In this document: positions 6,431 through 17,116 of the stretch, one piece after another
Position numbering within the stretch: the first letter of the stretch is position 1
How the letters are laid out: each line of letters begins with the position of its first letter
From: an uncultured Clostridia bacterium
GTDB taxonomy: Bacteria; Bacillota; Clostridia; Oscillospirales; Ruminococcaceae
Assembly: GCA_944385905.1 (NCBI GenBank)
Contig: CALWZA010000019.1
Span: forward strand, 1-37,534
Length of the DNA stretch: 37,534 nt
Direction: 5' to 3'
Notes under the pieces: generated by a model
Database searches by the model: none
What the model was told of the DNA's origin: nothing
What the model saw: the letters and a program-made list of their open reading frames with translations, nothing else
Position numbers and translations under genes: made by a program

Positions 6431-8389
6431 TTATTCCGCAGAGGGAATTGATGCGTAAAGAATTGCCTGCTGGAAATCCCAGACGCTGTTCTGCTCATAG
6501 CCTTCGAGCCAGTCTGCATAGAGAGTGTGGTTAACATTTGAATACAGCGGAATTGAAGGAAGCAGTTCGTTCCAGCGGAGAATAAACTTCTGCCAGTAAT
6601 CAAGGTATGTGGCTGTGTCGCCCGGGTCTACTCCGTAAACCATGTCCATTGAAAGCCGGTCAAGCTCGTCGTCAAACAAGTATTCCATGTTGTATCCGAG
6701 AGCAACGAGATCAGGATCGGATGTATAGTAGTAAGACTGGTCATAAGTAGGGAGGAAATCGGCCGCGAGGTTGTACATACCGTAGGTAGGAACTCCGTAC
6801 TTTTCGCCCTGTGAAGAATCACGGTAGAGATATCCGAGAAGGTCGTCAAAGCTCATTACTGCCTGCTCAATCTCCATGCCCGCGTCAGCGGTCTGCTGTC
6901 CGTTTGCAAGCATTACTGCCAAAAGCTCGGAGACAGGGTTGTTTTCGGATGATGACCACATAATGTGAAGCGGCATAAGAACTCTTCCGTCAGAAAGAGT
7001 TACGTTGAGCGGATAATCGCCCGCCTCTTCAGCGGTAACTTCCTTATAGCGCACTCCGCTTTCATAAGGATTTCCGTTTGCGTCCAAAACCCATCCGTCA
7101 GCCTCAAGAAGCTCTACTGCCTTTGCGGGGTTGTAAGCATAGGTGTTGATCTCGTTTGCGAAAAGCTCTTCCGAATCCTTATACATCCACATGCTGAGGC
7201 CGTAAGGACCGTGTACTACCGAACCGTGTCCCTTGCAGAACTGGTTAGCAAACTCTGTGCGGTCCAGAAGATAAGCAACAGCCTGCCTTACAGCCGCAAA
7301 CTGAGTCGGTCCGAAATCGCACTGGAACATAATTCTTCCGTAGCCGCTTCTTTCAAACGCGCAAACCTCATATCCGCCTTCCTCAACGAGGTCGAGAGCG
7401 GTATTGATTTCATTTCCGTCTGTAAGAGCGTTAAGAAGGTCGATAGAACCTGTCTTGATAGCGTCAAATTCTGTTTCAACAACAGACTTAACCAAAACTA
7501 TCTGCTCGATTGAAGGCTTCTGTCCCTCAAAGTTTCCTGCGTAGTTGGGGTTGATTTCAACAACCGCCTCGCTTGCGGCAATATCAAGGCTTACAAGCTG
7601 ATAAGGTCCTGCCGAAACTCTTCCCTCATATGTCCAGCGAGCCGCGTCGATTTCTTCGGCAACAAGGCTGCCTCCGTCGAGATACGCGCCCTGTCCGTCG
7701 TCCTTGACTGTAAGGTCAGCGGAAGCGTACATAGGAAGATAAAGAGGTGAGAGAGAAGCATAGCTCTCGTCAAAGTAATATGGGATATAGTCAGAGCTGA
7801 TAGTGATTGCGTAAGTATACTCGTCAAGAAGTCTCAGTCCTGAAATATAGTTTACTTCGCCTGACTGATACTCAGGTCCGCCGACAACAAGGTCGGGTGC
7901 AACAGCCGCTCCTGCTTCGAGCGCCTGCGGTGAAAACTCAACCAGCAGATATGCTACATAGTCAGCAGCTGTAATAGGCTCGCCGTTGTTATATACAAGT
8001 CCTTCGTTAATGCCGACAGTAAAAGTCTTGCTTCCGTCATCATTTATAACAGATTCAAAACTCTTTGTAACCGTTCCGTTAAGAACCAGTTCTCCCGACT
8101 TATTAAACGAAATTGTCGAATAATCGTTGATAAGGTCGCGGACAACTTTGTCGTCTGCGTTGTTTGTCCACCATGCGTTTCCGAGGTCTCCGGAAATTCC
8201 GGTTGTCGAGCCGAAAATTACACGGTTGGGTCTGGTTTCTGTATTATTGTTTTCTTCAACAGCCGAGCCGTTGTTCGCTGTTGTCGTAGGCGTAGTGCCG
8301 TCATCGTTTTGTCCGCATCCCGCAAACAGACCCAGCGCCATTACGGCTGCGATTTGCAAAGCTATTATCTTTGCAATTTTTGTCTTCAT
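6431..8389 (-). CDS. oppA: Peptide-binding lipoprotein of the ABC importer (SBP family 5)
   Basis: The 652-residue protein begins with a lipoprotein signal peptide; the lipobox LFAGC places the lipidated cysteine at residue 25. A Thr/Asn/Glu-rich linker of about 30 residues follows, then an SBP_bac_5-type fold: NEGLVYNNGEPITAADYV, the cluster around QFAAVRQAVAYLLDRTEF, and the C-terminal WNELLPSIPLYSN strand are recognisable. It should capture substrate outside the membrane and deliver it to OppBC. At 652 residues it is about 100 longer than OppA or DppA of model species. AGGAGG lies 7 bases before the ATG. It is first in the operon and separated from the permeases by a terminator. Substrate (peptide, opine or sugar) cannot be told from sequence. 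Confidence 0.92.
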   Translation of the reverse strand: MKTKIAKIIALQIAAVMALGLFAGCGQNDDGTTPTTTANNGSAVEENNNTETRPNRVIFGSTTGISGDLGNAWWTNNADDKVVRDLINDYSTISFNKSGELVLNGTVTKSFESVINDDGSKTFTVGINEGLVYNNGEPITAADYVAYLLVEFSPQALEAGAAVAPDLVVGGPEYQSGEVNYISGLRLLDEYTYAITISSDYIPYYFDESYASLSPLYLPMYASADLTVKDDGQGAYLDGGSLVAEEIDAARWTYEGRVSAGPYQLVSLDIAASEAVVEINPNYAGNFEGQKPSIEQIVLVKSVVETEFDAIKTGSIDLLNALTDGNEINTALDLVEEGGYEVCAFERSGYGRIMFQCDFGPTQFAAVRQAVAYLLDRTEFANQFCKGHGSVVHGPYGLSMWMYKDSEELFANEINTYAYNPAKAVELLEADGWVLDANGNPYESGVRYKEVTAEEAGDYPLNVTLSDGRVLMPLHIMWSSSENNPVSELLAVMLANGQQTADAGMEIEQAVMSFDDLLGYLYRDSSQGEKYGVPTYGMYNLAADFLPTYDQSYYYTSDPDLVALGYNMEYLFDDELDRLSMDMVYGVDPGDTATYLDYWQKFILRWNELLPSIPLYSNVNHTLYADWLEGYEQNSVWDFQQAILYASIPSAE

Positions 8390-8562
8390 TTCATTTCCTC
8401 CTAATTTGTTTTTTATCCTACGGTTTTTGCCGAGAATAACTTAATGGATTCTTACAGGCGCATAATCCTCCCGCCTCTTACGTTTATCATCAGAATCAAG
8501 CCCATCGATTAATTTCGCTAATTAATTAATAAAGAATATTCTGCTCTTTTTGTGAAAAAATA

Positions 8563-8591
8563 TTGAACTTCGGCTTAAACAGTGATATAAT
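8563..8591 (+). promoter_or_regulatory. Promoter of the peroxiredoxin gene
   Basis: TTGAAC (8563-8568), a 17-base spacer and TATAAT (8586-8591) form a near-consensus sigma-A type promoter about 30 bases before the ribosome binding site AAGGAG. Confidence 0.85.
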
Positions 8592-8626
8592 TTCCGAAGT
8601 AATATTTTTTAAGGAGCTGGTTTTTA

Positions 8627-9085
8627 ATGCTTGAAACAGGAATGAAAGCGCCCAACTTTTCTCTTCCGGACAAGGACGGAAATATCATTTCCCTGTCTGA
8701 TTTTAAAGGAAAAAAGGTGGTTTTATATTTTTACCCGAAGGATAACACCCCCGGATGTTCCCGTCAGGCGCAGGCTTTCGCCGCCGAATATGAAAAGCTC
8801 AGCAGTCTCGGCGCGGTGATTATAGGCATCAGCAAGGACAGCCAAGCCTCGCACCAAAAATTCGCGGAAAAATATTCTCTCCCGTTTATACTGCTTTCCG
8901 ACCCTGAGCTTTCGGCTATCAAGGCTTACGGTGTCTGGCAGGAAAAAAAGCTTTACGGCAAAGTAAGCATGGGCGTTGTTCGCACGACGTTTATTATCGA
9001 CGAAGACTCAAACATTGAAAAAATAATGAATAAAGTCAAACCCGACACAAACGCCTCCGACGTACTCGCTTACCTGATGGGCTGA
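8627..9085 (+). CDS. bcp: Thiol peroxidase, Bcp/PrxQ-type peroxiredoxin
   Basis: This 152-residue cytoplasmic protein reduces hydroperoxides. Seen: the AhpC/TSA thioredoxin-like fold with FYPKDNTPGC, the peroxidatic Cys at 44 in the TPGC motif, and the family segment VVRTTFIIDEDSNI near the C-terminus. The second Cys that many PrxQ enzymes carry five residues later is Gln here (CSRQAQ), and no other Cys is visible, so it should act as a 1-Cys form needing an external thiol. Length is normal. It is transcribed alone from its own promoter, divergent from oppA, with AAGGAG 9-10 bases before the ATG. Confidence 0.93.
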   Translation: MLETGMKAPNFSLPDKDGNIISLSDFKGKKVVLYFYPKDNTPGCSRQAQAFAAEYEKLSSLGAVIIGISKDSQASHQKFAEKYSLPFILLSDPELSAIKAYGVWQEKKLYGKVSMGVVRTTFIIDEDSNIEKIMNKVKPDTNASDVLAYLMG

Positions 9086-9098
9086 TACTGCCCGTTTT
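9079..9098 (+). terminator. Weak terminator at the bcp stop codon
   Basis: GGGC (9079-9082) and GCCC (9090-9093) flank a 7-base loop containing the stop codon and are followed by GTTTTT. The stem has only 4 bp, so termination may be inefficient. Confidence 0.35.
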
Positions 9099-9124
9099 TC
9101 CTGAGCTCTGCAGGTTATATGCTA

Positions 9125-9283
9125 TCAGTCCTCTTTTGAAAATTCGTCTTTTCCGACTCCGCAGACAGGACAGACAAAATCATCGGGAAGATCCTCAAAC
9201 TTCGTGCCGGGAGCGATTCCGTTGTCAGGATCTCCGAGCGCTTCATCGTAAGTCCATCCGCAAATATTGCAAACGTATTTCAT
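9125..9283 (-). CDS. Rubredoxin
   Basis: A 52-residue protein reads from the minus strand starting [18 protein letters not shown] and ending [11 protein letters not shown]. The two CxxCG knuckles (CNICG and CPVCG) that bind one iron are present, along with conserved Tyr, Gly-Asp-Pro and the [13 protein letters not shown] segment. It is a small cytoplasmic electron carrier, in anaerobes often feeding rubrerythrin or peroxide reductases. AAGGAAGG precedes the ATG at about 8 bases. It is convergent to the peroxiredoxin gene, which fits an oxidative-stress pairing, although they are separate transcripts. Confidence 0.95.
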   Translation of the reverse strand: MKYVCNICGWTYDEALGDPDNGIAPGTKFEDLPDDFVCPVCGVGKDEFSKED

Positions 9284-9364
9284 AGCTGTTACCTTCCTTT
9301 TCAATAAACTTAAAAATTTTGATTTAAAACATATTAATTCAAGCGTTTACTTCAAAATTTTTAT

Positions 9365-9410
9365 ATTATATTATAACCTTTTTCTTTATTTTTTTCAGTG
9401 ACTAAGTCAC
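9365..9410 (-). promoter_or_regulatory. Candidate rubredoxin promoter with 13-bp palindrome
   Basis: On the minus strand a TATAAT (9370-9375) lies upstream of the rubredoxin gene without a good -35 box. GTGACTAAGTCAC (9398-9410), a perfect palindrome apart from its central base, is centred about 41 bases before the expected start site, the classic position for an activator. The palindrome could alternatively serve the divergent phosphopantetheinyl transferase gene. Confidence 0.4.
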
Positions 9411-9462
9411 ATAATTTGCTTGTAAATAATTACATTGTAGTTTTTATAAGGAGATATTCCCT

Positions 9463-9996
9463 ATGACTGTGTATATAATCCAAGACAAAAACCTTATCTC
9501 AAGCGGAACAGACTTCCTTATAAAAAAGTGTGCGGAGACTTACTTTCGTGAACACAATATTTTTCCGTCATCAAAAACAGAAATAGTCCGTTCAAAAAAA
9601 GGGAAGCCGTTTTTAAATCCCCGCCTTGCTCATATAAGCGCGGCGCACACATCGGACACGGTTTTGATTGCTTTTTCCGGTGAAAACATCGGAATTGACA
9701 TTGAGTCTGAGGACAGAAATCCAAGCGGAGCAGAAGCTATTGCGCAAAAGCGGTTTTCAAAAGCCGAACAGAACTATATAACCGATTTCGGCAAAGGCTT
9801 TTCAAACAAGCGGTTTATTGAAATCTGGGTAAAAAAAGAGGCTTATTTAAAGTTTACCGGAGAGGGACTTAGCGGACTTAAAAACGCGGATATATTTTCT
9901 TTAAAGGGAAAATTTTATGAAGTGCCTCTTTCGGGGCATGTCGTACGTATATACAGTGAGCATGAACCTAAATCAATAGAAATATCGCTTTTTTGA
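9463..9996 (+). CDS. 4'-phosphopantetheinyl transferase (Sfp-like, short)
   Basis: The 177-residue enzyme should transfer phosphopantetheine from CoA to a serine of an acyl or peptidyl carrier protein. Seen: the RSKKGKPFL substrate-entry segment (43-51), the magnesium motif GIDIE (77-81), and WVKKEAYLK (122-130), the WxxKEAxxK signature. It is shorter than Sfp (about 224) but within the range of compact Clostridia forms. AAGGAG lies 8-9 bases before the ATG. No carrier protein or synthase is next to it, so its target may be the fatty-acid ACP encoded elsewhere. It has its own terminator. Confidence 0.88.
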   Translation: MTVYIIQDKNLISSGTDFLIKKCAETYFREHNIFPSSKTEIVRSKKGKPFLNPRLAHISAAHTSDTVLIAFSGENIGIDIESEDRNPSGAEAIAQKRFSKAEQNYITDFGKGFSNKRFIEIWVKKEAYLKFTGEGLSGLKNADIFSLKGKFYEVPLSGHVVRIYSEHEPKSIEISLF

Positions 9997-10000
9997 ACAA

Positions 10001-10032
10001 AAATCAGCTCTTTTTCGGGGCTGATTTTTTTA
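10001..10032 (+). terminator. Terminator after the phosphopantetheinyl transferase
   Basis: AAATCAGC (10001-10008) pairs with GCTGATTT (10020-10027) and a T run follows. Confidence 0.88.
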
Positions 10033-10061
10033 TTGACAAATGAAAAATTTAGCAGTACAAT
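10033..10061 (+). promoter_or_regulatory. Promoter of the ion-transporter-type permease
   Basis: TTGACA (10033-10038), a 17-base spacer and TACAAT (10056-10061) form a near-consensus promoter. TGACAA and TTGTCA at its two ends form an inverted repeat around the spacer, so a dyad-binding repressor could act here. Confidence 0.8.
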
Positions 10062-10103
10062 TGTCAGGGTTTAAAAATATAATTTGATTCGGTGACGTGA
10101 TTT

Positions 10104-11216
10104 ATGACAAAACTCAAACGGTTGATAAGCAACAACGCTGTTTTATGCATAGCTTTGTTTGCGGCGGCTGTAACATCTTTTATTGTTCCCCCCGATTCGG
10201 AATATCTCGGGTATTTCGACCTCAGAACCCTTACCTGTCTTTTCTGTGTTTTGGCGGTCGTGTGCGCTTTGAGAAACATCAACTTTTTTTATATTCTGGC
10301 GAGAAAGATAGTTATAAAGTTTAAAAACGCCCGAATGTGCGTTCTTGCTCTTGTATACATAACCTTTATCGGCTCTATGCTGATAGCCAACGACATGGCG
10401 CTCTTAACCTTTCTGCCGCTGGGTTATCTCGCTCTTGAAGCAAGCGGAAAATCAAAGCATCTGGCGTTTACGTTCATAATGCAGAATATTGCCGCAAATC
10501 TGGGAGGAATGCTGACTCCTTTCGGCAACCCTCAGAACCTTTATATTTACAGCAAATTTGAAATTCCTAACATTGAGTTTATGGCTATAATGCTTATTCC
10601 GTTTCTTGCGGCGGTAATTCTTATTACGGTATGCTGTTTTGTGTTTGTAAAGCCCGAACCGCTTGAGGTCAGGGACTCCGCGCCGAAGCTTGACATAAAA
10701 AGAGCGGTTCCATACACGGTGCTGTTTATTATTTCAATAGCGATTGTTTTCCGCTCGATTCCATACTGGGTCGGCCTGGTTATAATTCCGCCTGTTCTTA
10801 TGATTTTGGACAGAAAGGCTTTAAAAGACGTCGACTACGGCTTGCTTTTAACCTTTGCCGCGTTTTTCGTGTTTTCGGGAAACCTTTCGAGAATACCTCT
10901 TGTTTCGGAATTTTTCAGTTTTCTTCTCAGCAAAAGCGTATTAGTCGTTTCGGCTTTTTCATGTCAGTTTATTTCAAATGTTCCGACGGCGATACTTCTT
11001 TCAAGGTTCACCGATAACTACCGTGAGCTTCTTTTGGGAGTAAACGTCGGTGGAGTGGGAACATTGATTTCCTCTCTCGCGAGTCTTATAACCTTCAGGG
11101 AATACTCACGCCGCAACCCGTCCGGAGTTAAAAAATACATAGCGGAGTTTTCGGCTTTCAATTTCGCGTTTTTGTTTATCCTGACCGCTGTTTCGTTTAT
11201 ATCTCTTTCGGTTTGA
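10104..11216 (+). CDS. Ion-transporter (CitMHS/ArsB-like) family membrane permease
   Basis: The 370-residue protein has about ten hydrophobic segments and resembles the citrate-transporter-like / ArsB-NhaD permease superfamily. Supporting motifs are ANDMALLTFLPLGYLAL (first half) and the pore-like segment GGMLTPFGNPQNLYIYSK, echoed in the second half by SNVPTAILLSRFT. That internal repeat of an N-x-P re-entrant type is characteristic of the family. The substrate (anion, dicarboxylate or other) cannot be told. GGTGA about 8 bases before the ATG is a modest ribosome binding site; an in-frame stop rules out an upstream start. It is a single-gene unit between its own promoter and terminator. It is shorter than most ArsB or CitM proteins (about 430). 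Confidence 0.82.
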   Translation: MTKLKRLISNNAVLCIALFAAAVTSFIVPPDSEYLGYFDLRTLTCLFCVLAVVCALRNINFFYILARKIVIKFKNARMCVLALVYITFIGSMLIANDMALLTFLPLGYLALEASGKSKHLAFTFIMQNIAANLGGMLTPFGNPQNLYIYSKFEIPNIEFMAIMLIPFLAAVILITVCCFVFVKPEPLEVRDSAPKLDIKRAVPYTVLFIISIAIVFRSIPYWVGLVIIPPVLMILDRKALKDVDYGLLLTFAAFFVFSGNLSRIPLVSEFFSFLLSKSVLVVSAFSCQFISNVPTAILLSRFTDNYRELLLGVNVGGVGTLISSLASLITFREYSRRNPSGVKKYIAEFSAFNFAFLFILTAVSFISLSV

Positions 11217-11235
11217 AAATTTTATCAAAAAATTA

Positions 11236-11275
11236 ACCCGTGCGAAAGATTCTCTCTTTCACACGGGCTTTTTTA
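11236..11275. terminator. Bidirectional terminator between permease and RHH gene
   Basis: CCCGTG (11237-11242) pairs with CACGGG (11262-11267), extended by GAAAGA/TCTTTC with one mismatch. A T run follows on plus; on minus TTAATTTTTT follows. It can end both convergent transcripts. Confidence 0.88.
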
Positions 11276-11283
11276 TTTTCAGT

Positions 11284-11460
11284 TTAGGGCTTTAGTTCGA
11301 TTCTGCCGTTTTTTTCTTCAAAGTCCTTTATACACTGCCGAATAAGATAAAGTATCTGACCGTTTGCGGAACGTCCCTCGTATTTTGCGATATAGCGCAG
11401 CTTCGCGTGAAGCTCCGGGTCAACTTCTATACCTAAATGCTTGTTTTCTTTATTTCTCAT
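11284..11460 (-). CDS. Arc-like ribbon-helix-helix DNA-binding protein
   Basis: A 58-residue basic protein starts MRNKENKHLGIEVDPELH and ends GRIELKP. The short strand LGIEVD, helix HAKLRYIAKYEG, the RSANGQI turn and helix LYLIRQCIKDFEEK give the ribbon-helix-helix pattern of Arc/MetJ-type regulators, which bind DNA as dimers through the strand. The ribosome binding site is weak (GGTGAT). It lies 59 bases after the gyrA stop with no terminator between, so it is probably co-transcribed with gyrA. No toxin gene accompanies it. Target unknown. Confidence 0.7.
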   Translation of the reverse strand: MRNKENKHLGIEVDPELHAKLRYIAKYEGRSANGQILYLIRQCIKDFEEKNGRIELKP

Positions 11461-11519
11461 ATTATCTTATCACCATAAAATCTGAATTTAAGTACAGACA
11501 GTTGTTTTTACGTCACCGG

Positions 11520-14081
11520 TTATTCTTCGTCCTCCGCAGTTTCATCGTCGTCCGCTGCGTCGTCGGTCAAAACTTCCTCGCTCTGAGCCTTCGCCTCGGC
11601 TTCCTCCTCGGCTTTGACCTGCTCCTCGGAAAGCTGCTCAACCTCCTCGATTTCGGCGGTTTCATCATGCTCGGCTCTTGTAAAGTCAACAACCTGGATT
11701 CCGTCCTTAACTCTCATAACCTTAACACCCGTCGCGTATCTTCCCATAACCCTGATATCACAGGCTCTTATGCGTATAACCTGACCGTCGGTTGAAATAA
11801 GAATGATATCGTCAGTCTCATCGACAAACTTAATTCCGCATACATGACCCTTTTCATCCGAAACCTTGTATCCGAGCATTCCGTATCCGCCCCTTCTCTG
11901 AATACGGTAATCCTCAGGCTTAACTCTCTTTCCGAGACCCCTGTCGGTAACTGTCAGAACAGTCGCTCCCTCTCTTACTCTCGCCAAGGATACGACCTTG
12001 TCGCCGTCACGAAGCTTAATTGCCCTTACTCCGTGAGCTGAGCGCGACATAGGTCTCAGCTGGCTTTCGTCAAAGCGAATGACAAAACCGTTTCTTGTCG
12101 CCGCCATAATCTCGTTTTCGCCGTTTGTAAGCTTTACTCCGGCAATCTCGTCGCCCTCGTCAAGTCCGATTGCGATAAGTCCGTTTTTTCTTACGTTTTT
12201 ATACTGCTCAAGCGGAGTTCTCTTTATCTTTCCGTTCGCCGTAATCATAATGACAAATCCGCCCTCGTCAAACGAATCGGTTTTGAGCATTGCCGCTATC
12301 TTTTCGCCCTCGGAAAGGGGAAGAAGATTTACTATATTGACTCCTCTTGAAGCCTTTGAACCCTCGGGAAGCTCATAGCACTTGAGCTTGTACATTATTC
12401 CCTTGTTTGATATAAACAAAACGTTGTCATGAGACGAGCAGACGAACATTGTGTTGACAAAGTCCTCTTCTCTCTGCTTCATTCCCGTAACGCCCTTGCC
12501 GCCTCTGTTCTGTGTTTTATATGTGCTTACGGGCATTCTCTTTATATATCCGTTGTTTGTAAGGGTTACGACGCTTTCCTCAACCGGTATGAGGTCCTCT
12601 ATATCAACCTCTCCGCTGACCGACTCAATCTGAGTTCTTCTTTCGTCGGCATATTTCTTTCTGATTTCGCCGACCTCATCGAGAATAATGTGCAAAACTC
12701 TGTCGTGATTGTCAAGAATATCGAGAAGATCCTTGATTTTGATTTCGAGCTCGGCAAGCTCGTCGTAAATTTTCTGTCTTTCAAGTCCGGTGAGCTGAAT
12801 AAGTCTCATGTTTGCGATATAGTCAGCCTGAATTTCGGAAATTTCAAACCTTTCGATAAGCCTTTGCTTTGCCTCGCTCGGCGCCTTAGACGAACGGATA
12901 ATACTGATTACCTCGTCTATATTGTCAAGAGCGATAACCAGACCCTGAAGAATATGCTCTCTTTCTCTGGCTTTTTTAAGGTCGAACTTGGTTCTGTTTA
13001 CGATAACCTCAACCTGAAAATCAAGATAGTGGCTGAGCATTTCCTTAAGCGACAAAACCTTCGGAACTCCGTTTACAAGCGCAAGCATGATAACTCCGAC
13101 AGTGTCCTGAAGCTGAGTGTAGCTGAAAAGCTTATTGAGAACAAGCTGGGCAACAGCGTCCTTTTTAAGCTCAATAACTATTCTCATTCCGTCTCTGTCC
13201 GATTCGTCACGAAGGTCGTGGATTCCGTCTATCCTCTTGTCCTTGACGAGTCCCGCGATGCTTTCGATAAGCCTTGCCTTGTTGACCATATACGGAATTT
13301 CATGAACTATTATGCACTGTCTGCCCTTTATTTCCTCAATAGTCGTATTTGAGCGGAGAGTGATTTTGCCTCTTCCTGTCGCGTATGCCGCCCTGATTCC
13401 CGCTCTGCCCATAATTATGCCGCCCGTCGGGAAATCGGGTCCCTTGATGCACTCCATAAGCTCGTCGAGCGAAGCGTCCGGGTTTTCAACCAAAAGCTTC
13501 ATCGCGTCGATAACCTCGCCGAGATTGTGAGGAGGAATGTTGGTAGCCATTCCGACCGCTATACCCGTCGAACCGTTTACAAGAAGCTGAGGAAATCTCG
13601 ACGGCAAAACAACAGGCTCTTTAAGTCTGTCGTCGTAGTTCGGCATAAACTCAACCGTTTCCTTGTTGATGTCGGTGAGCATCTCAACAGCGATTTTAGC
13701 CATTTTCGCTTCGGTATAACGGTAAGCCGCGGCGGGGTCGCCGTCAACCGAACCGAAGTTTCCGTGACCGTCGACAAGAGGATATCTCAAAGAAAAATCC
13801 TGCGCCATTCTTACAAGAGCGTCATAAACCGAGCTGTCGCCGTGGGGGTGGTATTTACCGAGCACGTCTCCGACGGTTGCCGCGCACTTTAAGTATTTTT
13901 TATCGGGAGTAAGCCCCGCCTCATACATTGTGTAAAGTATTCTTCTGTGAACAGGCTTAAGTCCGTCGCGAACGTCGGGCAAAGCTCTTGAAACGATTAC
14001 CGACATGGAATACTCAAGAAACGATTTTTTCATCTCCTGCTCAATATCGGTAAGTATTACCTTTGATTTATCGTCAAACAA
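11520..14081 (-). CDS. gyrA: DNA gyrase subunit A
   Basis: The 853-residue subunit breaks and rejoins DNA during supercoiling together with GyrB. Seen: the catalytic Tyr at 122 in [10 protein letters not shown], the quinolone-determining region [15 protein letters not shown] with Ser83 and Asp87 in the unmutated state, and the GyrA box QNRGGKG (524-530) that identifies it as gyrase and not topoisomerase IV. The box has Asn where many have Arg. The last 50 residues or so are a very acidic Glu/Asp/Ala tail. The start is TTG, chosen because AAAGGAG lies 8 bases before it and the next residues match the family N-terminus. Confidence 0.97.
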   Translation of the reverse strand: MFDDKSKVILTDIEQEMKKSFLEYSMSVIVSRALPDVRDGLKPVHRRILYTMYEAGLTPDKKYLKCAATVGDVLGKYHPHGDSSVYDALVRMAQDFSLRYPLVDGHGNFGSVDGDPAAAYRYTEAKMAKIAVEMLTDINKETVEFMPNYDDRLKEPVVLPSRFPQLLVNGSTGIAVGMATNIPPHNLGEVIDAMKLLVENPDASLDELMECIKGPDFPTGGIIMGRAGIRAAYATGRGKITLRSNTTIEEIKGRQCIIVHEIPYMVNKARLIESIAGLVKDKRIDGIHDLRDESDRDGMRIVIELKKDAVAQLVLNKLFSYTQLQDTVGVIMLALVNGVPKVLSLKEMLSHYLDFQVEVIVNRTKFDLKKAREREHILQGLVIALDNIDEVISIIRSSKAPSEAKQRLIERFEISEIQADYIANMRLIQLTGLERQKIYDELAELEIKIKDLLDILDNHDRVLHIILDEVGEIRKKYADERRTQIESVSGEVDIEDLIPVEESVVTLTNNGYIKRMPVSTYKTQNRGGKGVTGMKQREEDFVNTMFVCSSHDNVLFISNKGIMYKLKCYELPEGSKASRGVNIVNLLPLSEGEKIAAMLKTDSFDEGGFVIMITANGKIKRTPLEQYKNVRKNGLIAIGLDEGDEIAGVKLTNGENEIMAATRNGFVIRFDESQLRPMSRSAHGVRAIKLRDGDKVVSLARVREGATVLTVTDRGLGKRVKPEDYRIQRRGGYGMLGYKVSDEKGHVCGIKFVDETDDIILISTDGQVIRIRACDIRVMGRYATGVKVMRVKDGIQVVDFTRAEHDETAEIEEVEQLSEEQVKAEEEAEAKAQSEEVLTDDAADDDETAEDEE

Positions 14082-14131
14082 TTTTTACACTCCTTTTGCG
14101 CATATAAAAGCATCGAAACTTTGCCGAATTA

Positions 14132-14782
14132 TTAAGCCTTTTTGCTTTCAGGCGTTTCATATTTATCGCCGAGCACACCGGACAAAACACTCCTTGTCTT
14201 TTCAATCTGCCCTTCGCTCATCGCCCTTTTCGGAAGCACGAATATCGTGTCCTTTTTCACAAGAAAGATAAACATATCCTCGGTTTCAATGCAGTCGAGC
14301 CTTGTATCCGAAAAAGTGACCGTTCTCGGCTCAATCGGCTCGGTCTCTATGACGTTTCCGTCCTCGTCCTTGTCTTTAAACTCGCTGTCGTCGGGAAGGA
14401 TAGTTTCAATCATAAAGCTGTCGTCGAAAAGAGAAAAAACATATCTGTCGTCTTTTAAAACCTCAAGCGCCTGCAAAAGAGATTTTCTGATTTTCACAGG
14501 GCTGTACCATGTAAAAAATATCATTCCGGCGCATACTCCTGCGCAGCACCAGGCTATGGCGTATGACGGGTCTCTTACAATCTGTTCGATGAAAAGAACA
14601 AAAACAACCCCGAAAAGCACCGTTTTTATTATATTCGCTTTAAGGGTGTATTTTTTCTGAAAGATTTTAAACGCCTTTTCTTCTTCGGAGATTTCTATAT
14701 TGTAGCTTTCAACTTTTACAATAGGCTCCGCCGGCGCTTTTTCCGCGCCTTCGCTTTGAATTTCCATACTGTTTTCGTCCAC
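14132..14782 (-). CDS. YcxB-like two-TM membrane protein
   Basis: The 216-residue protein has an acidic N-terminal region, two hydrophobic segments (about 53-67 and 75-92) and a soluble C-terminal domain ending around IFVLPKRAMSEGQIE. That LPKR-type ending after a beta-rich domain is typical of YcxB-like proteins, whose function is unknown. The start is GTG with GGAGG 7 bases before it; only 14 bases separate it from gyrB, so it sits within the gyrB-gyrA transcript. A link to supercoiling is not implied by anything in its sequence. Confidence 0.75.
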   Translation of the reverse strand: MDENSMEIQSEGAEKAPAEPIVKVESYNIEISEEEKAFKIFQKKYTLKANIIKTVLFGVVFVLFIEQIVRDPSYAIAWCCAGVCAGMIFFTWYSPVKIRKSLLQALEVLKDDRYVFSLFDDSFMIETILPDDSEFKDKDEDGNVIETEPIEPRTVTFSDTRLDCIETEDMFIFLVKKDTIFVLPKRAMSEGQIEKTRSVLSGVLGDKYETPESKKA

Positions 14783-14796
14783 CGGTATTCCTCCCG

Positions 14797-16776
<1,980 letters not shown>

Positions 16777-16798
16777 CTATATTACTAATTGTATTTAT

Positions 16799-17071
16799 TT
16801 AATCAAATTTACCTATTGTAATATTTCTTATTCTTTTGCAAATTGTCGCCGGAGCAAGCTGTGAAATATAAACCGTTTCGGTTAAGTTTTCATCGAGACA
16901 TACAATAAAGCTTTTAGGCATTTCATAGGAGCAGTAAACCACTCTTCCGAGTTTTCCCGCCGCCGACAAAAAATTTCTCGTTGTTTTTGAAGCCGTTATT
17001 TTTTCAATGTCAAAAACGCCGATTATATTTTTTATATCAGCCATAACGTCGTTTCCAAGATGAACAAACAT
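16799..17071 (-). CDS. remB: RemB-like (DUF370) regulatory protein
   Basis: The 90-residue protein begins MFVHLGNDVMADIKNIIGVFDIEK, matching the DUF370/RemB (YaaB) family. In Bacillus its relatives activate biofilm-matrix genes, and the gene sits between recF and gyrB as here. It contains a central KSFIVCLDENLTETVYIS strand-rich part. A TATAAT-like element lies in the 45-base gap after recF, so it may have its own promoter. Function in this organism is inferred from family and position only. Confidence 0.85.
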   Translation of the reverse strand: MFVHLGNDVMADIKNIIGVFDIEKITASKTTRNFLSAAGKLGRVVYCSYEMPKSFIVCLDENLTETVYISQLAPATICKRIRNITIGKFD

Positions 17072-17116
17072 TTTCGCTTTCCTCTCGCAAGTATTACAAT
17101 TTGTATATTATAATAT

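Noticed and set aside
12429-13352. A 307-codon open frame on the plus strand opposite gyrA
   Set aside because: It lies wholly within gyrA in antisense, has no ribosome binding site or family resemblance, and is explained by codon bias of the real gene.
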